DNA from: Alphaproteobacteria bacterium
Lineage (GTDB): Bacteria > Pseudomonadota > Alphaproteobacteria > UBA828
Direction: 5' to 3'
DNA: 64,000 nucleotides
Assembly: GCA_022826345.1 (NCBI GenBank)
Contig: JAJDVB010000106.1
Coordinates: 67,410 to 131,409, forward strand
A program made the translations under genes and the position numbers. This document shows positions 55,041 through 63,994 of the stretch, piece by piece (position 1 is the first letter of the stretch; the number at the start of each line of letters is the position of its first letter). The notes below the pieces were generated by a model. The model was not told the origin of the DNA and did not search any database. It saw only the letters and a list, made by a program, of their open reading frames with translations.

Positions 55041-55820
55041 TCAGGGGCCGAGAGCGACGATTGAGATATTGCGACCGTAGTCGGACTCGCCCCGGTGGAC
55101 GCTCCGGCGGTAGCTGAAGTAGTGGTCGGCCTCAGCGCAGGTGTCGCCGCCCGTCGCTGCAACCGCCGCGAGTCCCAGGGTACGCAGGCGTCGCGCGACG
55201 TAACCCGTGAGATCAAAGAGGAAATGGCCGTCGCGCCCCGCTGGCCTGAACAGGTCTTCGTCCTGCGCTCTGCGAGCCAGGAACGGCGCCGGGAACTCGG
55301 GCCCGACCTCGTAAGAGGCCGCGCCGATCGCGGGGCCGATCACGGCCCGCATCCCGCCCGCTCGCGCGCCGAGGCCCAGCATGGCTTCGACTGCGGCTTC
55401 AAGAATCCCGTTGAGCGCGCCGCGCCAGCCGGCATGGGCCGCGCCGATCACGCCGGCCTCGCGATCCACCAGCAGCACCGGCACGCAATCGGCGGTGAGG
55501 ATCGCCAGTGCGAGTCCGGGCGTGGTCGTCACCATCGCATCGATGCGCGGCGCGTCCTCCCGCGCCCAGGTTGCGGTCACGATAAGCGCTTCAGCGCTGT
55601 GCACCTGATACGCGGTGCAAAGAGTTGCAGGTGAGAGCCCGCAGGCAGCGGTGGCACGCGCGCGGTTCTCGCGCACGGCCTCGGGGTCATCGCCCGAGCC
55701 GTAACCACAGTTGAGGGAGCGGTACAGCCCCTCGCTAACACCGCCGGCGCGGCCGAAGAAGCCGTGGCGGATACGGCCCTCGGGATCGTCCAACAGCGCG
55801 TGAGAGATGGGCTCCATCAC
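55041..55820 (-). CDS. pgeF: Peptidoglycan editing factor / laccase-domain protein
   Basis: 259-residue member of the PgeF (YfiH, DUF152) family, which helps remove wrongly incorporated amino acids from peptidoglycan precursors in E. coli and is often called polyphenol oxidase. HGFFGRAGGVSEGLYRSLNCG at the N-terminus and the metal-site residues in VHSAEA, LTADCVPVLLVD and AHAGWRGALNGI are intact. ATGATG at the start overlaps the methyltransferase stop (ATGA). Confidence 0.92.
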   Translation of the reverse strand: MMEPISHALLDDPEGRIRHGFFGRAGGVSEGLYRSLNCGYGSGDDPEAVRENRARATAACGLSPATLCTAYQVHSAEALIVTATWAREDAPRIDAMVTTTPGLALAILTADCVPVLLVDREAGVIGAAHAGWRGALNGILEAAVEAMLGLGARAGGMRAVIGPAIGAASYEVGPEFPAPFLARRAQDEDLFRPAGRDGHFLFDLTGYVARRLRTLGLAAVAATGGDTCAEADHYFSYRRSVHRGESDYGRNISIVALGP

Positions 55821-56905
55821 CGCGCCGCCCTCGCTTCGGTCTCGAAGCCCGGTGGCGTATCCAGCGCCGGGTGTGCAAGCGCCAGTGCCTTGAACAGTTC
55901 GCCCATGCCGTGTGCGCCCGTGAGGCGGCGAAGCGCGGCGTCGATGTCGGCGGCCTGATCGGCGCTCGCGTTCTGCCGCAGCCGGGCTGCGCGCGCCTCG
56001 ATCCCCAGCGCCTTGAGAAAGCGACCTTGGGGCACCGGGCCGAAGACGTTGGCGCCCTCGCGCCGCGCTGCCGACGCCAGAGTGGAGAAATCGACGTGCG
56101 CTGTCAGGTCGGCGCTACCGGGCTCGTCCAGCGCATCGTGACGGCTGTGCCGCTTCATCGCTTGCAGGGTATCGCCGAAGCCTGGCCGCTCGTGTCCGTA
56201 ATCGATGATCAGCGATGCGCCGCCATCAGCCGCAATTCGCTCGGCGAGGGCGCCAGCCAGCGCTTCCCGCGCCGGCGCACGTTCGACGATGGCGCCGGAC
56301 GGCGCGCAGCCGAGGCCGGCCTCGACGGGAACCGAATCGGCGGCGGCGAAGCGAAGTGCTTGGGATGAGGGCGCGAGAGTGACGACGCGCTCCTGCCATG
56401 CGTTGCCGACCCGCTCGAATTGCCGGATCGGCAACGCGTCGAAGAACTCGTTGGCGATGACCAGCACCGGGCCGGGGGGCACGGTCTCGAACCCCTCGTG
56501 CCACGTCGGGTGTGCGTCGGCGAGCAGGGTAGCCTGCTCCGCGCGCAAGCTCTGGCTCGACTCGACGAGGTGCAGGTCGATGGCGTCGCGAAAGGCCGGC
56601 ACGGTTCGCACCGCGCGCAGCGCATCGACGAGGAGGGTGCCGCGGCCCGGCCCGAGCTCAACGAGCCGCACGTGCTGCAGCTGGCCCATGCTCTGCCATA
56701 CCGCCGCGCACCAGAGCCCGATCAGTTCGCCGAACATCTGGCTTACCTCGGGCGCGGTGACGAAGTCGCCGGCCGCGCCGATCGGCCGGCCCCAGCGGTA
56801 ATAGCCGTGAGCGGGATGATGGAGGCAAAGCTCCATGTAGGCGTCGACGCCGATGGGACCGTCGCGCCTGATCCGCTCCCTTATCTCTTCCGCAAGCGCG
56901 GTCAT
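55817..56905 (-). CDS. MidA/NDUFAF7-type SAM-dependent methyltransferase
   Basis: 362-residue class I methyltransferase of the MidA (PF02636) family; the mitochondrial relative NDUFAF7 methylates an arginine of complex I. ELCLHHPAHGYYRWG at the N-terminus, VRLVELGPGRGTLLVDALRA (SAM-binding) and VIANEFFDALPIRQF are typical. The bacterial substrate is not established. The ATG at 56903-56905 shares bases with the lgt stop (TGATG), so translation is coupled; the longer frame to 57256 lies in lgt. Confidence 0.9.
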   Translation of the reverse strand: MTALAEEIRERIRRDGPIGVDAYMELCLHHPAHGYYRWGRPIGAAGDFVTAPEVSQMFGELIGLWCAAVWQSMGQLQHVRLVELGPGRGTLLVDALRAVRTVPAFRDAIDLHLVESSQSLRAEQATLLADAHPTWHEGFETVPPGPVLVIANEFFDALPIRQFERVGNAWQERVVTLAPSSQALRFAAADSVPVEAGLGCAPSGAIVERAPAREALAGALAERIAADGGASLIIDYGHERPGFGDTLQAMKRHSRHDALDEPGSADLTAHVDFSTLASAARREGANVFGPVPQGRFLKALGIEARAARLRQNASADQAADIDAALRRLTGAHGMGELFKALALAHPALDTPPGFETEARAAR

Positions 56906-57732
56906 CACCCGGCCTGCCCGTCCGCTCGCCCGTCGATCCGAGGCACCGGCGGGATGCGGAGGATGAGGAAGAGCCCGAGCACGATCATCGGGAGCGAGAG
57001 CACCTGCCCCATGCTGATGCCGGGCAGGATGAAGCCGAGGAACGCATCCGGCTCGCGGAACAGCTCGGCGATGATCCGGGCGACGCCGTAACCGGCGAAA
57101 AACATGCCGGCGACGGTGCCCGGTCGCCGAACCACCCACCGCATGTGCACGGCGACCGCGAGGATCGTGAACAGGACCAGGCCTTCCAGGATTGCCTCGT
57201 AAATCTGGCTCGGGTGGCGGGGCTCGGGCCCGCCGCCTGGAAACACCATCGCCCATGAGACATCGCTTACCCGGCCGTACAGCTCGCCGTTAACGAAATT
57301 CGCCATGCGGCCCAGGAAGAGGCCGATCGGCACCTGTGCACAAACCGCATCGGCGACGGAGAGCAGGCTGATTTTCATGATGCGGGTGTAGAGGACCACG
57401 ACGACGATCACGCCTAGGGCGCCGCCGTGAAAGGACATCCCGCCTTGCCAGACCACGAAAATCTCACCGGGATTGGCGAAGTAATACCCCGGTTGATAGA
57501 ACAGCACGTAGCCCAGCCTGCCGCCCACCACGACGCCGAGGGTGCCGAACACCAGCAGGTCGTCGGCGTGGCGCTTGGTCATTCTCTCGATGCAATTCCC
57601 GGCGAGATAGCGAACGTACTGCCAGCCGAGCAGCAGGCCGACGACGTAGGACAAGGCATACCAGCGGATGGCGACGGGGCCGATTTCCACGGCCACCGGG
57701 TCGATGGTGGGGAAGGCGAGGGCGAAGGTCAT
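56905..57732 (-). CDS. lgt: Prolipoprotein diacylglyceryl transferase
   Basis: 275-residue inner-membrane enzyme that adds diacylglycerol to the lipobox Cys of lipoproteins such as Pal and the lipoprotein at 53.8 kb. About seven transmembrane helices. Signature GRMANFVNGELYGR (about residues 141-154), PRHPSQIYEA and the SFHGGALG loop are intact. It starts in an ATGA overlap with hldD and ends in TGATG overlap with the methyltransferase. The longer frame to 58215 is antisense-like sequence in hldD. Confidence 0.95.
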   Translation of the reverse strand: MTFALAFPTIDPVAVEIGPVAIRWYALSYVVGLLLGWQYVRYLAGNCIERMTKRHADDLLVFGTLGVVVGGRLGYVLFYQPGYYFANPGEIFVVWQGGMSFHGGALGVIVVVVLYTRIMKISLLSVADAVCAQVPIGLFLGRMANFVNGELYGRVSDVSWAMVFPGGGPEPRHPSQIYEAILEGLVLFTILAVAVHMRWVVRRPGTVAGMFFAGYGVARIIAELFREPDAFLGFILPGISMGQVLSLPMIVLGLFLILRIPPVPRIDGRADGQAG

Positions 57733-58733
57733 CGATAGGGGTCGTCCTGGCTCAGGTAATCGCGCACATAGCGGCCGACACCTTCTTCGATGGGCGTGAA
57801 GGGCGCGGCATAGCCCGCGCGGCGGAGGCGTTCCATCCGCGCCTCTGTAAAGTACTGGTAATGCGCGCGTATGGCTTCCGGCATCTCGATATAGTCGATC
57901 GACGGTGCGCGGCCTAGCGCCGCGAAGAGCGTATTCGCAAGTGAAGTGAAGCTGCGCGCCGTGCCGGTCCCGACGTTGAACAAGCCGCTTATCTGCGGAT
58001 TGTCCAGCAGCCACAGCATCACGGCGGCACAGTCGCCGACCCACACGAAGTCGCGGCACTGGCCCCCGTCCGGGTATCGCGAGTCGCAGGACTTGAAGAG
58101 GCGGATCGGCCGGCCTTCGGCCGCGCCGGGGTAGGCGGTCGCCACGACGCTGCGCTGACCGTTCTTGTGATACTCGTTGGGGCCATAGACGTTGAAGAAC
58201 TTGAGGCCGGCCCACTGCGGCGGTCTCGGTGCGCCCGCTGCCACCTCGTGAGCGACGCGGCGATCGAAGAGATGCTTGCTGCGGCCGTAGCCGCTGAGTG
58301 GTTGCAGCCGCGCCAGCGCCTGGATCGAATCGTCATCGTCGAATCCGCGCGAACCGTCTCCGTAGGTGGCGGCCGACGAGGCGTAGATCAGCGGCACGCC
58401 CTCGGCTGCGCACCAGTGCCAGAGGTTCAGGCTGAAACGATAGTTGTCGCGCGCGAGCAGGCTCGCATCGGATTCGGTCGTGGACGAGACGGCGCCCAGA
58501 TGAAAGACAGCGCGCAGCTCACCCGCATGGGCTGCGAGATAGGCGGGGAGGGCGGCCGGTTCGACGAAGGCGCCGAGCTTTCGCTTGGCAACGGTCCGGC
58601 CGTTGCCGCCCGCGCCCGGCGTGTCGCAGACCACCAGGGGGCCCTCGCCTCGCTCTTCCAGGGCAGCGACCAGGTTCGAGCCGATGAAGCCCGCGCCGCC
58701 CGTGACGATGATCATGCCGTTATCTGCCGCCAT
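57729..58733 (-). CDS. hldD: ADP-L-glycero-D-manno-heptose 6-epimerase
   Basis: 334-residue extended SDR that makes the heptose of the lipopolysaccharide inner core. IIVTGGAGFIGSNLVAAL binds NADP; SSAATYGDG and YGRSKHLFD carry the catalytic residues; KFFNVYGPNEYHKNGQRSVV is highly specific for this enzyme. The ATG at 58731-58733 follows noncoding DNA and gives the normal N-terminus. It starts the hldD-lgt-midA-pgeF-peptide-lipoprotein run, with 97 bp between it and hpnD. Confidence 0.93.
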   Translation of the reverse strand: MAADNGMIIVTGGAGFIGSNLVAALEERGEGPLVVCDTPGAGGNGRTVAKRKLGAFVEPAALPAYLAAHAGELRAVFHLGAVSSTTESDASLLARDNYRFSLNLWHWCAAEGVPLIYASSAATYGDGSRGFDDDDSIQALARLQPLSGYGRSKHLFDRRVAHEVAAGAPRPPQWAGLKFFNVYGPNEYHKNGQRSVVATAYPGAAEGRPIRLFKSCDSRYPDGGQCRDFVWVGDCAAVMLWLLDNPQISGLFNVGTGTARSFTSLANTLFAALGRAPSIDYIEMPEAIRAHYQYFTEARMERLRRAGYAAPFTPIEEGVGRYVRDYLSQDDPYR

Positions 58734-58829
58734 GCCGTTCGACTCGGCGCGGCAGGTTATAGGGTCGCCCCATTGGGGCCGGCAAGCGCCAAGCGGCAAC
58801 CCAGCCTGCAGCCAGGGCGGGCGAGTCGG

Positions 58830-59708
58830 TCAGATCGTTCGCAGCAATCCGCCCATGACCAGGCGCAGCTTCTGGGTCGCGGTGAACCTAATGCGCCGGC
58901 CTGCCACCGGGAAATCCGCTCGTTCGATGCGGTCGAGATAGGCCTCGTAGACGCTGCGCATGAGGATGGCCGGCCGCATGGAGCGGCGTTCCGAGCGCGG
59001 CAGCGCGTCGCTCGCGGCACCGAAGTGCCGCCGTGCCATCCCGCCGAGCGAACGGCAGACCTTCTCCACTCCGGGTGTGCGCCCGATCGCCTCCGGCTTG
59101 ATGTCCGCGAGACCCTGCTTTTCCAGCAGCTCTCGCGGCAGGTAGATGCGGCCGCGCCTGGCGTCCTCCGCCACGTCGCGGAGAATGTTGGTGAGTTGGA
59201 AGGCCTGGCCGAGATGGCGCGCGAAGGTGGGGATGGTGCGCGCCCGATACTCGAAAATTTCGACAGAGAGCAGGCCGACACAGCCGGCGACACAGTGGCA
59301 GTAACGTTCGAGCTCGGCCAGGGTGGGCCGCAGCATGGCACCGCCGCCGTCCATCTCGAACCCTTCTAGAATTTCCATGAAGTGCTTCTCAGCGAGCCCA
59401 AAGCGCTCGACTGGAACGGCGAGCGCGCGCGTTACCGGATGGCTTGGCGTGCCCTGGTAAAGTGCCCGGACCTCGCCCCGCCAGGCGTCGATCAGCGCGC
59501 GCGACTCCGCCGGGTCCTCGATCTCGTCGGCGACGTCGTCGGTTTCCCGGCAGAAGGCGTAGAGCGCCAGCATCGCTTCGCGTTTCTCGCGCGGCAGCAG
59601 CATCATCGGCAGGAAGAACGAGCTTCCCGAGGCCCGAGTCACCTCGGCAACGTAGCGCTTCGGGTCGGGCGCCTCCGGGATCGGCAGGCTGACCGCCGCG
59701 CTTACCAT
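58830..59708 (-). CDS. hpnD: Presqualene diphosphate synthase
   Basis: 292-residue all-helical isoprenoid synthase that condenses two farnesyl diphosphates as the first step of the HpnD-HpnC-HpnE squalene route. The two Asp-rich magnesium motifs are RETDDVADE (about residues 53-61) and NILRDVAEDARRGRIYLP. The ATG at 59706-59708 gives a normal start; the frame above it lies in hpnC. It overlaps hpnC by 7 bp. hpnE and the squalene-hopene cyclase are not in the window. Confidence 0.92.
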   Translation of the reverse strand: MVSAAVSLPIPEAPDPKRYVAEVTRASGSSFFLPMMLLPREKREAMLALYAFCRETDDVADEIEDPAESRALIDAWRGEVRALYQGTPSHPVTRALAVPVERFGLAEKHFMEILEGFEMDGGGAMLRPTLAELERYCHCVAGCVGLLSVEIFEYRARTIPTFARHLGQAFQLTNILRDVAEDARRGRIYLPRELLEKQGLADIKPEAIGRTPGVEKVCRSLGGMARRHFGAASDALPRSERRSMRPAILMRSVYEAYLDRIERADFPVAGRRIRFTATQKLRLVMGGLLRTI

Positions 59709-60586
59709 GCTTGGGCGATACCGCGCAGCGCGAGGCCGACGCGGCTCGGTTTGGACACCCTGATACGGCCGGCGAGGGGGTCGCCCTTCGCCAGCCTGCG
59801 CTGGAGGGCCCAGGCCAGCCTGACGATCACCGCACACTCCCAGCGGAAGCGCCGGCGGCGCACCGAACGCGGCATCGCCTCGGCACGGCGGAGCAGGACG
59901 GCGGTCCCCTCGAGACACCGGTCGATGGCGTGCCGTACCGGTGCCGCAGCCCGCCGCTCGGCGAGCATCTCGACGCCACCGCCGGCCTCCTGGAGCCAGG
60001 GTTCCGGCACATACACGCGGTCCAGCGCGAGGTAGTCCTCGCCGCAGTCTTGCAAATGATTGAGCACCTGGAGGGCGTTGCAGAGCGCGTCCGATCCCTC
60101 GATGTCGGCGTGCCCACTCTCGCCGTGGATGTCCATCATCACCCGGCCGACCGAGGCCGCCGAGCGCTGGCAGTAGTCCATCAGATCGTCCCAATCCGCG
60201 TAGCGCAGCTTGGTCGCATCCTGGATGAAGGCGGAGAGCAGGTCGCGCCCGTTCTGCGCCGGACATCCGGTCTCGATCAGGCTCCGGTGATAGGGGACGG
60301 CCCAGTCGGGGAGCGCCGCCTCGTCCTTGCCGAGGGCGTCGCTCGCCTCCTGCAGCCGGGCCACCTTCTCGGCCGCCGGGACGGTCGGCGAATCGGCGAT
60401 GTCGTCGGCCTTGCGGGCGAACAGGTAGAACGCATGGACGTGAGGCCGGCAGTCGGGCGGGATCAGGAAGGAGCCGACCGGAAAGTTCTCGGTGTTCGCG
60501 CGGATCAGCGCGCGGATGTTCTCCTCGCGCGCGGCCGGCGTCTGGCCGCCCGCCGTTTCCACCGCCGCGGATGCAGAAACCGACAT
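59702..60586 (-). CDS. hpnC: Hydroxysqualene synthase
   Basis: 294-residue homologue of squalene/phytoene synthases that turns presqualene diphosphate to hydroxysqualene in hopanoid synthesis. LFARKADDIAD (about residues 54-64) is the first Asp motif and NHLQDCGEDYLALDRVYVP the altered second motif that distinguishes HpnC. It lies 6 bp downstream of dxr and overlaps hpnD by 7 bp, so the isoprenoid precursor and squalene genes are cotranscribed. Confidence 0.92.
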   Translation of the reverse strand: MSVSASAAVETAGGQTPAAREENIRALIRANTENFPVGSFLIPPDCRPHVHAFYLFARKADDIADSPTVPAAEKVARLQEASDALGKDEAALPDWAVPYHRSLIETGCPAQNGRDLLSAFIQDATKLRYADWDDLMDYCQRSAASVGRVMMDIHGESGHADIEGSDALCNALQVLNHLQDCGEDYLALDRVYVPEPWLQEAGGGVEMLAERRAAAPVRHAIDRCLEGTAVLLRRAEAMPRSVRRRRFRWECAVIVRLAWALQRRLAKGDPLAGRIRVSKPSRVGLALRGIAQAW

Positions 60587-60592
60587 GGGTCG

Positions 60593-61819
60593 TCAGGTGT
60601 CGTTGGCGAGCAGCCGCTCGGCGTGCTCCCTGGCGGCGCTGTCGATCGCGTACACATCGTCGAGCCCGGTGACGGCGCGATGGTTGGTCTGCTCCAGGCA
60701 GCGCTCGACCGTCTGTGCGATCTCCAGGAAGCCGATGCGGCGCTCCAGAAAGCCGCCGACCGCGACCTCGTTGGCGGCGTTGAGCACGATCGGCGCACTG
60801 CCGCCTTGCGTCAGGGCCTCTCGCGCGAGCCGGAGCGCGGGGAAGCGCACCGGGTCCGGGGGCTCGAAGGTGAGACGGCCGAGCGCCGCGAGGTCGAGCC
60901 GGGGCGAGGGCGCCGCCATGCGGGCCGGCCACGCGAGGGCGTAGGCGATCGGCGTGCGCATGTCGGGCGTGCCGAGCTGCGCGAGCACGGAGCCGTCCTC
61001 ATAGGCCACCATGCTGTGAATCACCGATTGCGGATGCACCAGCACCTCGATCTGCTCCGCATCGACCGGGAACAAGTGAAAGGCCTCGATCATCTCGAGG
61101 CCCTTGTTCATCATCGTCGCCGAATCCACCGATATCTTGGCGCCCATGTCCCAGTTGGGGTGGGCCACCGCCTGTTCGGGCGTGGCCTGCGCCATGGTCT
61201 CCACCGGCGCCTCGCGGAACGGCCCGCCCGAGGCGGTCAGCACGATCTTCTCCACACTGTCCGCGCGCTCGAAGTCGAACACCTGGTATATGGCGTTGTG
61301 CTCCGAATCGACCGGAAGCAGCGTCGCGCCGCCGCGCTCGACCTCGGCCAGCATGAGCGAGCCGGCGCAGACCAGGCATTCCTTGTTGGCGAGGCCGATG
61401 ACGGCGCCTTGCGCGGCGGCCGCGAGCGTCGGCCTGAGCCCTGCGGCGCCGACGATCCCGGCCATGACGAAATCGGTGGGCGCCGCCGCGGCCTCGACCA
61501 GGGCTTCGCGTCCAGCGGCGGCAACGGTCTCCGTGCCCGCGAGCGCCTCCTTGAGCGCGCCGTGGAGCGCGGGATCGCCGATGACGGCCTGCTTCGCGCC
61601 CACCGCACGAGCCTGCTCGGCGAGCTGCTCCACGCTGCGCTGGGCGGTCAGCGCCTCGACCTCGAAGGCCGTCGGGTGGCGGGAAATCAGGTCGATGGTG
61701 TTGCAGCCGATCGAACCCGTGGAGCCCAGGATGGTGACACGCCTGGGCGCCGCTCCCTCGCCGGCGGCGGGGATATACGGTTCGGGCGAGACGTCGACGG
61801 CCGCGTCCATCGGCGCCAT
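60593..61819 (-). CDS. dxr: 1-deoxy-D-xylulose 5-phosphate reductoisomerase
   Basis: 408-residue NADPH-dependent enzyme of the MEP route to isoprenoids. VTILGSTGSIGCNTIDLI binds NADPH; GIVGAAGLRPTLAA, LANKECLVCAGSLM and VDSATMMNKGLEMIEAF contain the acidic metal ligands and the substrate Lys/Asn. ATG at 61819 faces the divergent phhB gene with 126 bp between. It heads dxr-hpnC-hpnD, linking isoprenoid supply to hopanoids. Confidence 0.95.
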   Translation of the reverse strand: MAPMDAAVDVSPEPYIPAAGEGAAPRRVTILGSTGSIGCNTIDLISRHPTAFEVEALTAQRSVEQLAEQARAVGAKQAVIGDPALHGALKEALAGTETVAAAGREALVEAAAAPTDFVMAGIVGAAGLRPTLAAAAQGAVIGLANKECLVCAGSLMLAEVERGGATLLPVDSEHNAIYQVFDFERADSVEKIVLTASGGPFREAPVETMAQATPEQAVAHPNWDMGAKISVDSATMMNKGLEMIEAFHLFPVDAEQIEVLVHPQSVIHSMVAYEDGSVLAQLGTPDMRTPIAYALAWPARMAAPSPRLDLAALGRLTFEPPDPVRFPALRLAREALTQGGSAPIVLNAANEVAVGGFLERRIGFLEIAQTVERCLEQTNHRAVTGLDDVYAIDSAAREHAERLLANDT

Positions 61820-61945
61820 TCACGAAGTCCCTTCGTCAGCCGGAGTCTTGGCGTAGTATGGCGATTATCTTTCCAGCCCTCTCTCGCTATCGCAACAGCA
61901 AAGGCCGAGAGGCCGAGCAAGAGACCCGCGCCGCCGGAGGACGAC

Positions 61946-62278
61946 ATGAGCCTGACCAGCAAGACCTGCGTACCCTGCCGGGGCGGCATTCCGCCGCTCG
62001 AAGAAGCCGAAGCACGGGCGTTTCTGGATCAAACGCCGGGTTGGGAGCTGATCGACGACGCCACCAAGATCCGCCGCACCTTCTCGCTCGGCAACTTCGC
62101 CGAGTCCATGACGCTGGTGAACAAGGTGGGCGATCTGGCTGAGGACGAGGGCCATCACCCCGACATCACCTTCGGCTGGGGTTACTGCACGGTCCTCTTC
62201 TACACGCACAAGATCAAGGGCCTGCACGAGAACGATTTCATCATGGCAGCCAAGGTCAACGAGCTGGCCGGTGGGTAG
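61946..62278 (+). CDS. phhB: 4a-hydroxytetrahydrobiopterin dehydratase (PCD/DCoH)
   Basis: 110-residue pterin-4a-carbinolamine dehydratase. EDEGHHPDITFGWGYCTVLFYTHKIKGLHENDF holds the [E/D]xHHP catalytic histidines. It recycles the pterin cofactor of aromatic amino acid hydroxylases, although the protein is common in bacteria that lack them. A GGAGG site lies 5 nt before ATG 61946. Divergent from dxr. No hydroxylase gene is in the window. Confidence 0.9.
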   Translation: MSLTSKTCVPCRGGIPPLEEAEARAFLDQTPGWELIDDATKIRRTFSLGNFAESMTLVNKVGDLAEDEGHHPDITFGWGYCTVLFYTHKIKGLHENDFIMAAKVNELAGG

Positions 62279-62290
62279 AAATTTGACCGG

Positions 62291-62566
62291 TCATCGGCGA
62301 TCTCGGGCGCCGTGGAAGACACCGATAATGCTGATGTCGGTGTCGTCGGCGATGTAAACGACGATGTAGGGAAGGCCGGAAACGACGAGTTCGCGCGTAC
62401 CAGAGATTCGGCCCACCCGCCCGGGTTTCGGAAAGGACTCCAACCGCTCCACGGAGCGGAGTACGCGATCCACGACCGCCCCGGCGGCCTCGGGGTCGCT
62501 CTCGCTGATGAAGTCTCGGATCTAGGCGAGGTCGCTGACGGCTGAAAGCCGCCACCTAAGCCTCAT
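62291..62566 (-). pseudogene. RelE/ParE-type toxin gene interrupted by a stop codon
   Basis: From ATG 62564-62566 the frame reads MRLRWRLSAVSDLA, then TAG (62522-62524, codon 15), then continues in the same frame as IRDFISESDPEAAGAVVDRVLRSVERLESFPKPGRVGRIS and on to the end, 91 codons in all. Read through, this is a complete RelE/ParE-like protein with the usual PGR and YIVVYIADD segments. The stop replaces the residue before the conserved Ile. Its ATG overlaps the antitoxin stop (ATGA). A GTG at codon 32 could start a 60-residue remnant lacking the first helices. Confidence 0.8.
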
Positions 62567-62787
62567 GTATCGGCCTTCTGTTGAAAGAAGGCACGAACCT
62601 CATCGTGTGGGACGTATTGAGGCGGTTGAGCAATCCGACGCGCGACCTCGGTGGCCTGCTGCGGCGTGAGCCGGAGCGCGTTGGAGTCTTGGTCAACCAT
62701 GCTCAAGAGTAGCGCAGCCGCCTCATCCTGACGATCGGGCGGGAGCTTCCGAACTTTGGCAATCGCCTCTTCGAGTCGCTCAGTCAT
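62563..62787 (-). CDS. Antitoxin-like protein paired with the disrupted ParE-type toxin
   Basis: 74-residue protein: helical N-terminus TERLEEAIAKVRKLPPDRQDEAAALLLSMV, then LTPQQATEVARRIAQPPQYVPHDEVRAFFQQ, the short C-terminal element that would clamp a ParE toxin. It resembles small antitoxin proteins found upstream of RelE/ParE genes. Coupled to the toxin frame by ATGA. About 30 bp from the IS630 end. It is intact although the toxin is not. Confidence 0.7.
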   Translation of the reverse strand: MTERLEEAIAKVRKLPPDRQDEAAALLLSMVDQDSNALRLTPQQATEVARRIAQPPQYVPHDEVRAFFQQKADT

Positions 62788-62821
62788 CGCGGCTCGACGT
62801 TAGCACGCGGCCGAATCCCTA

Positions 62822-62849
62822 GTGTCCCGATTCCAAAGTTCGCATAGTT
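62822..62849 (+). repeat. Left terminal inverted repeat of the IS630 element
   Basis: GTGTCCCGATTCCAAAGTTC begins here directly after TA and pairs imperfectly with the right end at 63967-63994. Confidence 0.8.
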
Positions 62850-63939
62850 ATGATTGAGCCGGCGCGAGTTCGAGGGTTCTCAGGCAGAAGCGCTTGATGC
62901 ATGCGAGGATTTCGTCGGCCGACTTGTGCCATCGGAACGGCTTTGGGTCCTCGTTGACCGCCTCGATATACGCGGTGATCGCCGTCTCAAGCTCGACGGT
63001 CGAGCGATGAACCCCGCGCCTGATCTGCTTCTCGGTCAGATCGGCGAAGAACCTCTCCACCTGGTTGAGCCATGAGGCGGACGTCGGGGTGAAGTGCACG
63101 TGCCAGCGCGGCCTCTTGGCGAACCAGTCGCGGATTTCCTTGGTCTTGTGGGTCGCGTCGTTGTCCATGACGATGTGGATGTCGAGACCCTCGGGCACGT
63201 TGGCCTCGACGTGGTCCAGGAACCTGCGGAATTCCCGGCTGCGGTGGCGGCGGAAGCACTTGCCGATGACCTCTCCGGTGGCGACGTCGAGGGCTGCGAA
63301 CAGCGAGGTCGTGCCGTTGCGCTTGTAGTCATGGGTGCGCCGCTCGACCTGGCCCGGGCGCAGCGGTAGCAGCGGCTGGGTGCGATCGAGGGCCTGAACC
63401 TGCGATTTCTCGTCCACACACAGCACCATGGCATGCTGCGGCGGGTCCACGTACAGCCCGACGATGTCGCGCACCTTGTCCACGAAGTAGGGGTCCGCAG
63501 AGAGCTTGAAGGTCTCGCTCCGGTGCGGCTGCAGCGAGAAGGCCTGCCAGATGCGGTGGATCGTCGACGGCGCGTAGCCTGTCTCGCGGGCCATCGAGCG
63601 CGTGCTCCAGTGCGTCGCATCCCGAGGCTTCTCTTCCAGCGTCTTGCGCACCACCTCGGCCACGGCGTCGTCATCGATGCACCGGGGACGGCCGGGCCGC
63701 GGCTCGTCCTGGAGCCCGTCCATGCCCCGCTCGGCGAACCGGTTGCGCCACTTCCTGGCGGTGAGATTGTTGATGCCGAGCGTGTTGGCGATCTGCACGT
63801 TGTTCAGCCCGTCCGCTGCCAGTAGCACGATGTGTGCCCGGTCCGACAGGGCTCGCCAGACCTTTCGCCCCCGTGCAAGCCGTTGCAACTCACGACGCTC
63901 TGCCCCACTCAGCTTGATCTCCACCGATCGCCGCATCAC
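62848..63939 (-). CDS. IS630-family transposase
   Basis: 363-residue DDE transposase. The N-terminal helix-turn-helix ([29 protein letters not shown], about residues 48-76) binds the ends. The catalytic triad is visible: Asp in [12 protein letters not shown], Asp in [12 protein letters not shown] and Glu in [14 protein letters not shown]. The usual winged segment with GRP is present. The ORF fills the element and shows no frameshift, so the element may be active. No other transposase or passenger gene is present. Confidence 0.94.
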   Translation of the reverse strand: MMRRSVEIKLSGAERRELQRLARGRKVWRALSDRAHIVLLAADGLNNVQIANTLGINNLTARKWRNRFAERGMDGLQDEPRPGRPRCIDDDAVAEVVRKTLEEKPRDATHWSTRSMARETGYAPSTIHRIWQAFSLQPHRSETFKLSADPYFVDKVRDIVGLYVDPPQHAMVLCVDEKSQVQALDRTQPLLPLRPGQVERRTHDYKRNGTTSLFAALDVATGEVIGKCFRRHRSREFRRFLDHVEANVPEGLDIHIVMDNDATHKTKEIRDWFAKRPRWHVHFTPTSASWLNQVERFFADLTEKQIRRGVHRSTVELETAITAYIEAVNEDPKPFRWHKSADEILACIKRFCLRTLELAPAQS

Positions 63940-63966
63940 AGTGCCCCCGAATCGGAAATCCTGTCA

Positions 63967-63994
63967 AATTGTACGAATTATTCGAACGAGACAC
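63967..63994 (-). repeat. Right terminal inverted repeat of the IS630 element
   Basis: Reading inward from 63994 on the minus strand gives GTGTCTCGTTCGAATAATTC, the partner of the left end, with TA immediately outside at 63995-63996. Confidence 0.8.

Larger units (their letters stand above)
62822..63994 (-). mobile_element. IS630-family insertion sequence, complete, flanked by TA
   Basis: 1173-bp element. The outer ends are imperfect inverted repeats of about 28 bp (GTGTCCCGATTCCAAAGTTC at the left; GTGTCTCGTTCGAATAATTC inward from the right; about two thirds identical). TA dinucleotides flank both ends (62820-62821 and 63995-63996), as expected for IS630/Tc1 insertion at TA. One transposase gene fills the inside. 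The copy appears complete and recent enough to keep both ends and an intact gene. Confidence 0.88.

Noticed and set aside
59711..61945. Long plus-strand frame leading into the pterin dehydratase
   Set aside because: The upstream 745 codons are antisense to hpnC and dxr; only the part from ATG 61946 resembles a known protein.
62256..62555. 99-codon minus-strand frame over the toxin gene
   Set aside because: It is Arg/His-rich in the wrong frame; the neighbouring frame reads as a RelE/ParE toxin with one stop codon.
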